A DNA stretch of 16,614 nucleotides from an uncultured Acholeplasmataceae bacterium (GTDB taxonomy: Bacteria; Bacillota_I; Bacilli_A; Acholeplasmatales; Acholeplasmataceae). The position numbers and the translations under genes were made by a program. The DNA lies in contig CALISC010000067.1 of the NCBI GenBank assembly GCA_938041945.1, positions 1 to 16,614 of the forward strand, given 5' to 3'. Positions 7,670 to 14,672 of this stretch are shown here, piece after piece (the stretch's first letter is position 1; each line of letters starts with the position of its first letter). The notes under the pieces are model-generated. The model worked only from the letters and a program-made list of their open reading frames with translations, was not told where the DNA came from and searched no databases.

Positions 7670-10243
7670 TTACACCTCTATCCAGCGTTTTGCGCTGCTT
7701 TCACTAACTACAAGCGGAACATTTAAATCAAAATCAGTCATGATTTTTTTAATTTCAGGAATTAAATGTTCTTCACCTTCTTTAATTTCAAAAATCAGCT
7801 CATCGTGAATTTGCATGAGCATTCTGCTCTCGGCTTGTTGCTCTTTTAAAAACTTACTGATTTTAAGCATAGATATTTTTAAAATATCGGCAGCAGTTCC
7901 CTGAATTGGGGAGTTTATCGCAAGTCTTTCAAAAAGTTTCGGGTTGCGTCTAAAGTAAAGAGTTTCGGGATCTAAATAGCGTCTTCGACCAAATAAAGTC
8001 TCAGTAAATCCGTTAGTTTTAGTGTCTTGAATTTGCTTTTCTTGGAGTGGCAAAACTTCAGGGTAAGCAGCAAAATAAGTTTTGATGTATTGATCTGCTG
8101 TTTTAATGTCTAAAGAAAGTGCTTTGCTGAGACCATAGGCAGACATTCCGTAAATTAGTCCAAAGTTAATCGCTTTGGCTTTATGTCTTTGTTCTTTGTC
8201 TATATCTTTAGTGTTAAAAATACGCATTGCGGTTGCGGTATGGATGTCTTTATTTAAAGAAAAGTCTGAAAGCATATTTTTGTCTTTAGAAATTGTGGCT
8301 AAAACTCTTAATTCAATATGCGAGTAATCTAAAGAAAGGAAAGAAAAACCTGCTCTGGCAACAAAAGCATTTTTGATTTTACTTCCAAGTTCTGAGTGTG
8401 TAGGAATGTTTTGCAAGTTTGGATTAAAGGAACTTAAGCGCCCAGTTGCAGTTTGGGTTTGGTTGTAAGTGGTGCGTACAGTATTTTCGTTGTCAACAGT
8501 GTCTAGTAGTCCGACAGCGTAAGTTTGTAAGATTTTAGCGTAAGTTCTATATTCTAAAATAAGTTTAACGATAGGATAAACCTCGGCGTACTCAGTCAAA
8601 GTTTCTGAGTCTGTAGAAGCTGCACCTTTTGCGGTTTTTTTAGTTTGCTTTAGCTCTAGGTCCTCATATAATAACTTAGCAATTTGCTTTGGACTAAGTG
8701 GGTTTAGATCATATCCAGCAAGTCTATTGATTTCTGATTTGAGTACAGCCAATTTAACTTCAAACTCGCTTTTAAGTTCTTTTAAGTAAGCAGTGTCTAG
8801 AAGTACTCCTGTGTTTTCCATTTTTGCCAGCACTAAAGAAAGAGGTAGTTCAACCGAGTGATATAGTTCATATCTTTTTGTGTCTTTAAGTTCATCTTGC
8901 AGCTTAGCAAACGCTAAATCTGTTAGCTTAACTTTTTTACTAAGGGTATTTAGATCAAGGCTTGTGTCAGATTTGGTATCATAGGCTTTTGGCACTTCTA
9001 TTAAATCATCAAACTCAGTGTTTGCTAGATAATTAAAGTATTGCGTGCCGTTTTCAGCGTCCTTGCAGTAGGCAAGTAAAAGTGCGCAGTCAAATTTAGC
9101 AAAATTAAACTCAATTTGGCTTTTAAGTAAAACTTTGATAAATCTTTTTAAATTAAAAACAACTAATTTGGTTTCACTTTTTAAAAAGGCTAAAAACGAA
9201 GGGCTAGAAAACACCTGTTCTTTTTTTAATAATAGGTAATTGGTTTTATTAAATAAAACCAAGTGAATAAGTTCGCCTTCCTCTGTGTACTCGGCAAACA
9301 AAGTAGCAGGTGTTTTTAAAAATTCAGCAATTTCTTTCTCTTCAGTAACATACTGAAAACTTTGAACTGAAGTACTTGTGTTATTTGCGACTGCTTTTTC
9401 TTTATATAGTTGGTTTAACTCAAACTCACGGAAAAAGTTTTGTAGACCCTCTTCGTCTGCTGGTTGTTTTTGAATTACTTCCACTGAAAATAACTTATCT
9501 GTGTAAATTTTTCCAAGAAAATAAGAAAGTTCAGCATCTGCCTTGCCGGCTTCTAACTTAGTTTTTTGGGCACCTTTTAACTCGGAAATGTGTTCATATA
9601 AATTTGCAACAGAACCATATGCTTGAATTAGTTTAAGTGCAGTGACTTTCCCAATTCCGGCAACTCCTTTGATGTTGTCAGAAGTATCTCCTTGCAGTGC
9701 TTTTAAGTCAATTAACTGAAGTGGTTCTAGACCGTATTCTTTAAATATAACTTCAGGAGTATGCTCAATTATCTCGCCCATTCCTTTTTTAATTAAAGCA
9801 ACTGTGGTTTTTTCGTCAACCAGTTGCAGTAAATCACGGTCAGATGAATAAATTATCACTTCATCAATTTCTGGTGTGTTTTTAGCAATTGAGCCAATTA
9901 TATCGTCAGACTCGTAGCCTGGTTTTTCAAGACAAGCAACACCTTGCAAGAAAAGATATCTTTTAATTGAGTCAAACTGCACAAAAAGTTCAGGGTCTCC
10001 TGCCTTGCGTCCTGCTTTGTAGTCTGAGTATACCTTGTGTCTAAAGGTTGGCTCTTTTAAGTCAAAAGTAACTGCGATGTGAGTAGGTTTTTTGGCAAGA
10101 ATTTTTTTAAACATATTGATAAACGCGAGTAAGGCATTAGTTGGCACACCTTTGGAGGTTCTTAAAATCTCGCCAGTATAAGCAGTTGCATGGTAGGCTC
10201 TAAAGATAAGTGAGTTTCCGTCTACTAAAATTAGTCTAGACAT
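7670..10243 (-). CDS. polA: DNA polymerase I, proofreading domain apparently inactive
   Basis: Removes RNA primers and fills gaps in replication and repair. The 857-aa protein has a 5' nuclease domain (1 to about 285) with acidic metal ligands D8, D61, E111, D113, D114, D135, D137, D186 and D189, and the helix-hairpin-helix KGVAGIGKVTA. The middle domain (about 295-470) has the 3'-5' exonuclease fold, but the DxE position reads FAEYTEE and the later NLKYD-like motif reads NLKRF. Metal ligands are therefore missing, as in Bacillus-type Pol I. The polymerase domain has motif A LDYSHIELR (D639), motif B KAINFGLIYGM (K690, F694, Y698) and motif C QIHDELIFE (H813, D814), all active-looking. Unlike Mycoplasma species that keep only the 5' nuclease part, this is full length. 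It starts 6 nt after ffh; a GAAGGTGG sequence lies rather far upstream of the ATG. mutM follows after 1 nt. Confidence 0.98.
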   Translation of the reverse strand: MSRLILVDGNSLIFRAYHATAYTGEILRTSKGVPTNALLAFINMFKKILAKKPTHIAVTFDLKEPTFRHKVYSDYKAGRKAGDPELFVQFDSIKRYLFLQGVACLEKPGYESDDIIGSIAKNTPEIDEVIIYSSDRDLLQLVDEKTTVALIKKGMGEIIEHTPEVIFKEYGLEPLQLIDLKALQGDTSDNIKGVAGIGKVTALKLIQAYGSVANLYEHISELKGAQKTKLEAGKADAELSYFLGKIYTDKLFSVEVIQKQPADEEGLQNFFREFELNQLYKEKAVANNTSTSVQSFQYVTEEKEIAEFLKTPATLFAEYTEEGELIHLVLFNKTNYLLLKKEQVFSSPSFLAFLKSETKLVVFNLKRFIKVLLKSQIEFNFAKFDCALLLAYCKDAENGTQYFNYLANTEFDDLIEVPKAYDTKSDTSLDLNTLSKKVKLTDLAFAKLQDELKDTKRYELYHSVELPLSLVLAKMENTGVLLDTAYLKELKSEFEVKLAVLKSEINRLAGYDLNPLSPKQIAKLLYEDLELKQTKKTAKGAASTDSETLTEYAEVYPIVKLILEYRTYAKILQTYAVGLLDTVDNENTVRTTYNQTQTATGRLSSFNPNLQNIPTHSELGSKIKNAFVARAGFSFLSLDYSHIELRVLATISKDKNMLSDFSLNKDIHTATAMRIFNTKDIDKEQRHKAKAINFGLIYGMSAYGLSKALSLDIKTADQYIKTYFAAYPEVLPLQEKQIQDTKTNGFTETLFGRRRYLDPETLYFRRNPKLFERLAINSPIQGTAADILKISMLKISKFLKEQQAESRMLMQIHDELIFEIKEGEEHLIPEIKKIMTDFDLNVPLVVSESSAKRWIEV

Positions 10244-10249
10244 AGTAAG

Positions 10250-11683
10250 TTAAAACCACCTTCTTTGTTTGTTTTTGCCTTTGCCTTTTTTGGCCTGTCC
10301 TTGACTTTGGCTGTTTAGTAGTTTGTTTTGCAGTTCTTCAAACATCTTAGCCAGGTTATCTTCTTTTGGTGCTTCGTTTAAGTCTAAATCTAAGTTATTG
10401 GCAAAAATTTGTCTCATCATTTGTTTTTGCTTAGAAAAAGCCTGTTCTAGTTTGCGAACTTCACGAGTAGGCATCCCGCAACCCTTGGCAATTCGCATAC
10501 GACGAGTGTCTGAGTAGGCAATTAAGTCAGGGTCTTTGCGCTCTTGTTTAGTCATAGACTGAATTATGTGTTCGTATTTATAAAAAGTAGCATCATCTAT
10601 TTCGCTTAGGGCTTTTTTAATTTGTGAAAGCCCTGGGATAAATGAAAAGACTTTGGCAATTGAGCCCATTTTTTTCATTGACTTAAATTGTTTAAGTAAG
10701 TCGTTGTAGTCAAAAGTGTTGTTTTTAATTTTATCAATTAGTTTCTTTGACTCTTTTTCTTCAAAACTTTCTTCGGCTTTTTCAATTAAGGTAAGCAGGT
10801 CTCCCATTCCAAGAATACGGTTAGCAATTCGCTCTGGGTGAAATACCTCAATATCCTCAATTTTTTCGCCAAAAGTTTGAAACATGATAGGCACTCCAGA
10901 CTCAGCTTTTACAGAAAGCACGGCACCACCTCTGGAGTCTCCGTCAATTTTAGTTAAAACAACTCCCTGGATAAAAATATTTTCCATGAAAGTTTTGGCA
11001 ACGTTTGCCGCCTCTTGGCCGGCCATTGAGTCTAGCGTTAAAATAGTTTCGTTAATTTTGAAATTACTTTGAATTGACTTTAGTTCCTGCATTAACACGT
11101 CGTCGACTTGCAGACGACCTGCGGTGTCTATAATTACGACATCATGTAGATTTTCCTTTGCATAAGTTAGTGCTTCTTTAATTGTTGAAAGTGGCTCAGT
11201 TAAACCTTTTTCAAAGACTTTTACACCGATTGATGCACCAAGAGTTTTAAGTTGTTCAATGGCAGCCGGTCTGTAGATATCGCAGGCAACTAGCAGTGGA
11301 TTTTTACCTTCTTTGGTTTTAACTAAGTTAGCAATTTTAGCACAAGTTGTAGTTTTACCAGAACCCTGCAGACCTGCTAGCATTATCAAAGTGGGGTTGG
11401 CTGTAAACTCAAGTAGACGAGGGTTTGCACCCATAATTTCAGTCAACTCATCTTTGACAACCTTGACAACTTGTTCACCTGGATTTAGACCTTTTAAGAT
11501 TTTTTGGCCTAATGCTTTTTCTTTAATTGCGGTGCTTAATTTCTTTACAACTGCATAAGAAACGTCGGCTTCCAGTAAAGAAAGCCTAATTTCTTTCATC
11601 ATTTTTTCAATATCGCCCTCATATAACTTAGCAGTACCAGTTACTTTACGTAGGGACATTTGTATTTTATCTGCAAGTGACAT
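10250..11683 (-). CDS. ffh: Signal recognition particle protein Ffh
   Basis: SRP GTPase that binds signal sequences on ribosome-nascent chains with SRP RNA and delivers them to FtsY. The 477-aa protein has an N domain (1 to about 95) and a G domain with P-loop GLQGSGKT (104-111), DTAGRLQ and TKIDGDSRGGA. The GMGDLL linker leads into the M domain, with MRIAKGCGMPTREVRKL (SRP RNA binding) and a Met-rich segment (QKQMMRQIF). The tail is Lys/Gly/Gln-rich and ends QRRWF. It is slightly longer than Bacillus Ffh (about 446 aa), mostly in the tail. The start has GAGG 7 nt upstream. It belongs to the conserved ftsY-ylxM-ffh cluster. No SRP RNA gene was seen in this window. Confidence 0.98.
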   Translation of the reverse strand: MSLADKIQMSLRKVTGTAKLYEGDIEKMMKEIRLSLLEADVSYAVVKKLSTAIKEKALGQKILKGLNPGEQVVKVVKDELTEIMGANPRLLEFTANPTLIMLAGLQGSGKTTTCAKIANLVKTKEGKNPLLVACDIYRPAAIEQLKTLGASIGVKVFEKGLTEPLSTIKEALTYAKENLHDVVIIDTAGRLQVDDVLMQELKSIQSNFKINETILTLDSMAGQEAANVAKTFMENIFIQGVVLTKIDGDSRGGAVLSVKAESGVPIMFQTFGEKIEDIEVFHPERIANRILGMGDLLTLIEKAEESFEEKESKKLIDKIKNNTFDYNDLLKQFKSMKKMGSIAKVFSFIPGLSQIKKALSEIDDATFYKYEHIIQSMTKQERKDPDLIAYSDTRRMRIAKGCGMPTREVRKLEQAFSKQKQMMRQIFANNLDLDLNEAPKEDNLAKMFEELQNKLLNSQSQGQAKKGKGKNKQRRWF

Positions 11684-11685
11684 AA

Positions 11686-11727
11686 CTAAACCTCAAAATT
11701 ATTCATCCCAATACCAATACAATTCAT
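11686..11727 (-). other. 13-codon mini-ORF in the ffh leader (tentative)
   Basis: In the 47-bp gap before ffh, an ATG at 11725-11727 opens a 13-residue frame (MNCIGIGMNNFEV) that stops at TAG 11686-11688, 2 nt before the ffh ATG. Its stop overlaps the spacer after the ffh Shine-Dalgarno. A GAGGAA stands 12 nt upstream, which is long for a ribosome binding site. It could couple translation into ffh or be chance. No function is claimed. Confidence 0.2.
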
Positions 11728-11730
11728 TTG

Positions 11731-11871
11731 CTAACTTTTTTCCTCAGGTGTGAGTTTACGGTAATTCCATAACTTACCGCTTCTTTCAAGTTCTAGCATT
11801 TTTAGGTATTTTGCTTTTTGTTTTTCTCGCCATTTTAAAAACTTAGTAAAAAGTCTTTTAAAGAAAGGCAT
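11731..11871 (-). CDS. Small basic 46-aa protein, unknown function
   Basis: I do not recognise this protein. It begins MPFFKRLFTKFLKW and ends LTPEEKS. It has 14 Lys/Arg against 5 Glu, two Trp and no Cys. The first 13 residues form an amphipathic, Phe-rich basic stretch resembling the FtsY N-terminus in the same operon (MGIFSKLFAKFKK): F4, L7, F8, K10, F11 and K13 match without gaps. Residues 14-31 are predicted to be charged and helical. Support for translation is good: ATG 2 nt after the ylxM stop, GAGGA (11881-11885) 9 nt upstream, and it fills an otherwise empty 190-bp gap in a tightly packed run. Position suggests a role in or near the SRP pathway, perhaps peripheral membrane binding. 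That is inference, and a chance frame is not excluded. Confidence 0.6.
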   Translation of the reverse strand: MPFFKRLFTKFLKWREKQKAKYLKMLELERSGKLWNYRKLTPEEKS

Positions 11872-11873
11872 AA

Positions 11874-12185
11874 CTATTGTTCCTCTTCTAATATTTCACT
11901 AAGCGGAATATTGTATTTTTTGGCAGTTTCTTTGAGTTTGCATATGCGTTTTTCGGCTTTTTTAACCAAACCTAACTTAGCCTCAAAGTCTATTAATTTA
12001 CGCTCGGTTTGTTTAAGCGAAAGAAAGACTGCGTTTTTAGAAATTTTTGAGTTTTCAGCAATTTCAGCAAGTGAGTAGTCTAAAAAGTAGTGAGCATGAA
12101 AGTAATCTGCCTGAGTTTTGGTAAGCAGTGGCGAATAAATTAAGTAAAGTGAAATTAAGTTTTCTTTACTAGCAAGCGGTTTCAT
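11874..12185 (-). CDS. ylxM: YlxM-like helix-turn-helix protein (UPF0122)
   Basis: Small cytoplasmic protein of the YlxM/p13 family, encoded next to ffh in Bacillota and reported to modulate SRP function (family knowledge, mostly from streptococci). The 103-aa protein has a sigma-70 region-4-like helix-turn-helix at about 20-68: LTKTQADYFHAHYFLDYSLA followed by EIAENSKISKNAVFLSLKQT. A charged helical C-terminus follows. Length fits the family (about 100-115 aa). It overlaps the 3' end of ftsY by 17 bp, with AGGAA about 10 nt upstream of the ATG, so translation is coupled to ftsY. It lies 2 nt before the 46-aa gene. The ftsY-ylxM-ffh order supports the assignment strongly. Confidence 0.92.
   Translation of the reverse strand: MKPLASKENLISLYLIYSPLLTKTQADYFHAHYFLDYSLAEIAENSKISKNAVFLSLKQTERKLIDFEAKLGLVKKAEKRICKLKETAKKYNIPLSEILEEEQ
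11881..11885 (-). promoter_or_regulatory. Shine-Dalgarno for the 46-aa small protein
   Basis: The minus strand reads GAGGA within GAAGAGGA, 9 nt before the ATG at 11871 and inside the last codons of ylxM. It is the main argument that the small frame is a translated gene rather than spacer. Confidence 0.55.
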
Positions 12186-13140
12186 TTGAAAAAAGTTCCT
12201 GAAAAACTACCGACATATAGTGCTCAAGTTCAAAGTCTAAAAGGTCACTTTCCTTTTCGCCAACTCCAATTAATTTAGTTGGAATTCCAAGTTCACTTTT
12301 AATTCTAAAAATGATACCGCCCTTAGCAGTTCCGTCCATTTTAGTTAAAGCCAGTGCCGAAATATCTGTAATCTCTTTAAAAGATTTTGCTTGCTCGAAT
12401 GAGTTTTGACCCAGGTTTGCGTCTACTACCAAAATAGTTTCACTAAGTTCTTTTCCTAGTTTTTTGACAACTATCTTTTTAATTTTGGAAAGTTCGGCCA
12501 TTAGGTTTTGTTTGTTTTGCAGACGACCTGCAGTGTCAATTAAACAATATGAGTATTTTCCTTTAATTGCTTTTTCAAGACCGTCAAAGCAAACCGAGCC
12601 TGCGTCTTTGGTGTTGGGGTTTGAAAATACTTCAATGTCTAGACGTTTTCCCCACTCAACTAACTGGTCAACTGCGCCTGCTCTAAAGGTATCGGCAGCA
12701 ATTAAAAGCACTTTTTCGCCCTGATTTTTTAGTCTGGCGGCAAGTTTTGCAATAGTGGTAGTTTTACCAGAGCCGTTAACTCCGACAAACATGTAGGCAG
12801 TCAGTTGGTTTTCTTTAGTCAAGGTTGTATTTGAACTTTGATTTTCGTAGACTGAGTAAATTGCTTCAAGTAGTTTTTCTTTGGTTTCATCAATTTTTAA
12901 AAAGTTTTTATGAGTTACACTTTTTTGGAAAATCTCAAGTACTTTTAAAGTAGTTTGTACACCGAAGTCTGCCATTATTAAAACTTCTTCCAGTTGTTCA
13001 ATAAAATCTAGATAAGTTATGTTTGACAAATTTAAAAAAATGTCAGAAAGTCCAGAAACTGAACGAACTTGGCTGCTAAAACCAAGTTGTTGTGGTTTAT
13101 TTTTTTTAAATTTTGCAAATAGTTTTGAAAAAATTCCCAT
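12169..13140 (-). CDS. ftsY: SRP receptor FtsY
   Basis: Membrane-associated GTPase that receives SRP-ribosome complexes from Ffh and passes them to the Sec translocon. The 323-aa protein has an NG domain with P-loop GVNGSGKT (120-127), DTFRAGAVDQL, DTAGRLQNKQ and TKMDGTAKGG. The N-terminus MGIFSKLFAKFKKNK is a short amphipathic basic Phe-containing segment, the type that binds lipid directly. There is no long acidic A domain, as usual for Gram-positive FtsY. The start is supported by AGAGG 8-9 nt upstream. The gene lies 20 bp after ktrB and overlaps ylxM by 17 bp. The smc gene that often precedes ftsY in Bacillota is not here; ktrB takes that position. Confidence 0.98.
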   Translation of the reverse strand: MGIFSKLFAKFKKNKPQQLGFSSQVRSVSGLSDIFLNLSNITYLDFIEQLEEVLIMADFGVQTTLKVLEIFQKSVTHKNFLKIDETKEKLLEAIYSVYENQSSNTTLTKENQLTAYMFVGVNGSGKTTTIAKLAARLKNQGEKVLLIAADTFRAGAVDQLVEWGKRLDIEVFSNPNTKDAGSVCFDGLEKAIKGKYSYCLIDTAGRLQNKQNLMAELSKIKKIVVKKLGKELSETILVVDANLGQNSFEQAKSFKEITDISALALTKMDGTAKGGIIFRIKSELGIPTKLIGVGEKESDLLDFELEHYMSVVFQELFSNETAC

Positions 13141-13160
13141 AATTCAGCCTCTAATCTATT

Positions 13161-14651
13161 TTAACTAATAATTAGGTCAATTTCGCTAATTTTGTAAGTT
13201 TGTGTGACTTTTTGTTTAAAAGAAAATGCACGCAAGAAGGTAATTGGACCAACACGTCCAAAAAACATCATAAAGATAATTGCCCATTTAGTGATGAGTA
13301 GTTTAGTGCCAAAAGTAAGTCCGCGAGAATATCCAACTAAACCAAAAGCCGAGACTAACTCAAAAACAATGTCTTTTAAACTAAAAGCAAGTGGTTCTTG
13401 GAAGTGCTCGCCTTTAAGAGCAGAGGCTTTGGCAATTTGAAGTTGACTTTCAAAGTAATTTTGCTCAGCAACAGCCACCACAAAAATAGAAATAATTAAC
13501 ACTAAAGCAACGGCTGTCGCGACGATAAAGGCTTTTTTGACAGTCTCTTCTTTAAATGCCATTTTTTTGCCCAGCTTGGTTTGAGTGTCTGATTTGATGT
13601 GGCTAAAAATCGCTGCAATAATTAAAACAACAGTAGTAGTTCTAACACCACCGCCGGCTGAGTTTGGAGAGGCCCCAATAAACATTAAGATAATCATTAC
13701 AATAATACTGCCTTCTCTGGCAAGACTGGCCTGTGGTATCACGCTAAAACCAGCAGAACGTGCAGAAATTGACGTAAAGAAAGTTGCAGTTAGTCTTTGC
13801 GGACCGTTTAGCTTAGCCAAGGCAGGTGAATTAAATTCAAGTGAGGTTAAAAGTACAAAACCAAAAATCCAAAGCAAAACATGCGCAAAAAACAAGATTT
13901 TAGCAATTTTGGAAAACCTGTAATCAGTTTTTTTGACCTTTGCTTTGATGTAGTCGGTTAAAGAAATCAAGGGAATATAGCCCAGACCTCCTAAAAATAT
14001 CAAAAATGCGCAGCCTATGAAAAAAACAATGTGTCCGTTTGCAAGCAAAGTCGGAAAGTCTACCGGAAGTGGGACAAACCCTGCGTTCATAAACAAAGAA
14101 ACCGAGAGAAATACACCGTAGAAAAGAGCTTTGGTGAAACTGATTTCCTGAAACTCTGGCATGGCGAAGTAAATGTAGGAAGTACAGAAAATAACACCAA
14201 TAAACTGAATTAAAACAAGAGTGTAGAAAACTTTTTTAGTGGTGCGAATTACTCCCCTAAGTGAAGGTAGGTTTTGCTCGTTTGCCAGAAACACTCTTTG
14301 CTCAACTCCGATTTTGCTACCAGAGTTTGTCAAAAACAAAGCAAAGAGCATGTAAATTCCCATACCGCCAAACTCCATAATTAAAATCAAGACAACCTGA
14401 CCAAATAAGGTCAGGTCTGCGAAGTTTATGGAGCTAAGTCCAGTTGTAGACATAGCAGAGACAGAAAGCAGTAATGTGTCTACAAATTTAAGTGGGGTTT
14501 TGGAAGCAATTGGCATCTTTAGCGCCAAGGCGCCAATTATTGAAAACACCAAGTAGATAAGTAAAAACATACGGGCGTAGGACTTGGTGAAAAACTCAAG
14601 CGAAGCCTTGACTTTTGGTGATTTAAAAAAATTATTAACTTGTTTTGTCAT
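13161..14651 (-). CDS. ktrB: KtrB/TrkH-family K+ transporter membrane subunit
   Basis: Ion-conducting subunit of a Ktr/Trk K+ (and possibly Na+) uptake system in the cytoplasmic membrane. The 496-aa protein has four membrane-pore-membrane repeats. The selectivity-filter glycines are visible: G71 (STTGLS), G191 (MNAGF), G301 (SAGFS) and G440 (LVGYS). The loop after repeat 3, MFIGASPNSAGGGVRTTT (323-340), is the gate region of KtrB. FGRVGPITFLRAF near the C-terminus is a further family signature. All four glycines are present, as in KtrB. A cytosolic RCK partner (KtrA) is not in this window and must be elsewhere. The start is 21 bp after the RNase J stop and has no recognisable Shine-Dalgarno. 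A second Met at residue 28 sits inside the first helix and is less likely as the start. Confidence 0.94.
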   Translation of the reverse strand: MTKQVNNFFKSPKVKASLEFFTKSYARMFLLIYLVFSIIGALALKMPIASKTPLKFVDTLLLSVSAMSTTGLSSINFADLTLFGQVVLILIMEFGGMGIYMLFALFLTNSGSKIGVEQRVFLANEQNLPSLRGVIRTTKKVFYTLVLIQFIGVIFCTSYIYFAMPEFQEISFTKALFYGVFLSVSLFMNAGFVPLPVDFPTLLANGHIVFFIGCAFLIFLGGLGYIPLISLTDYIKAKVKKTDYRFSKIAKILFFAHVLLWIFGFVLLTSLEFNSPALAKLNGPQRLTATFFTSISARSAGFSVIPQASLAREGSIIVMIILMFIGASPNSAGGGVRTTTVVLIIAAIFSHIKSDTQTKLGKKMAFKEETVKKAFIVATAVALVLIISIFVVAVAEQNYFESQLQIAKASALKGEHFQEPLAFSLKDIVFELVSAFGLVGYSRGLTFGTKLLITKWAIIFMMFFGRVGPITFLRAFSFKQKVTQTYKISEIDLIIS

Positions 14652-14672
14652 TTAATTAAGTAAAGTAAAAAA

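Noticed and set aside
13585..13923. 112-aa open frame on the plus strand opposite ktrB
   Set aside because: It is antisense to the pore and gate motifs of KtrB and shows the composition expected of a complementary-strand artefact.
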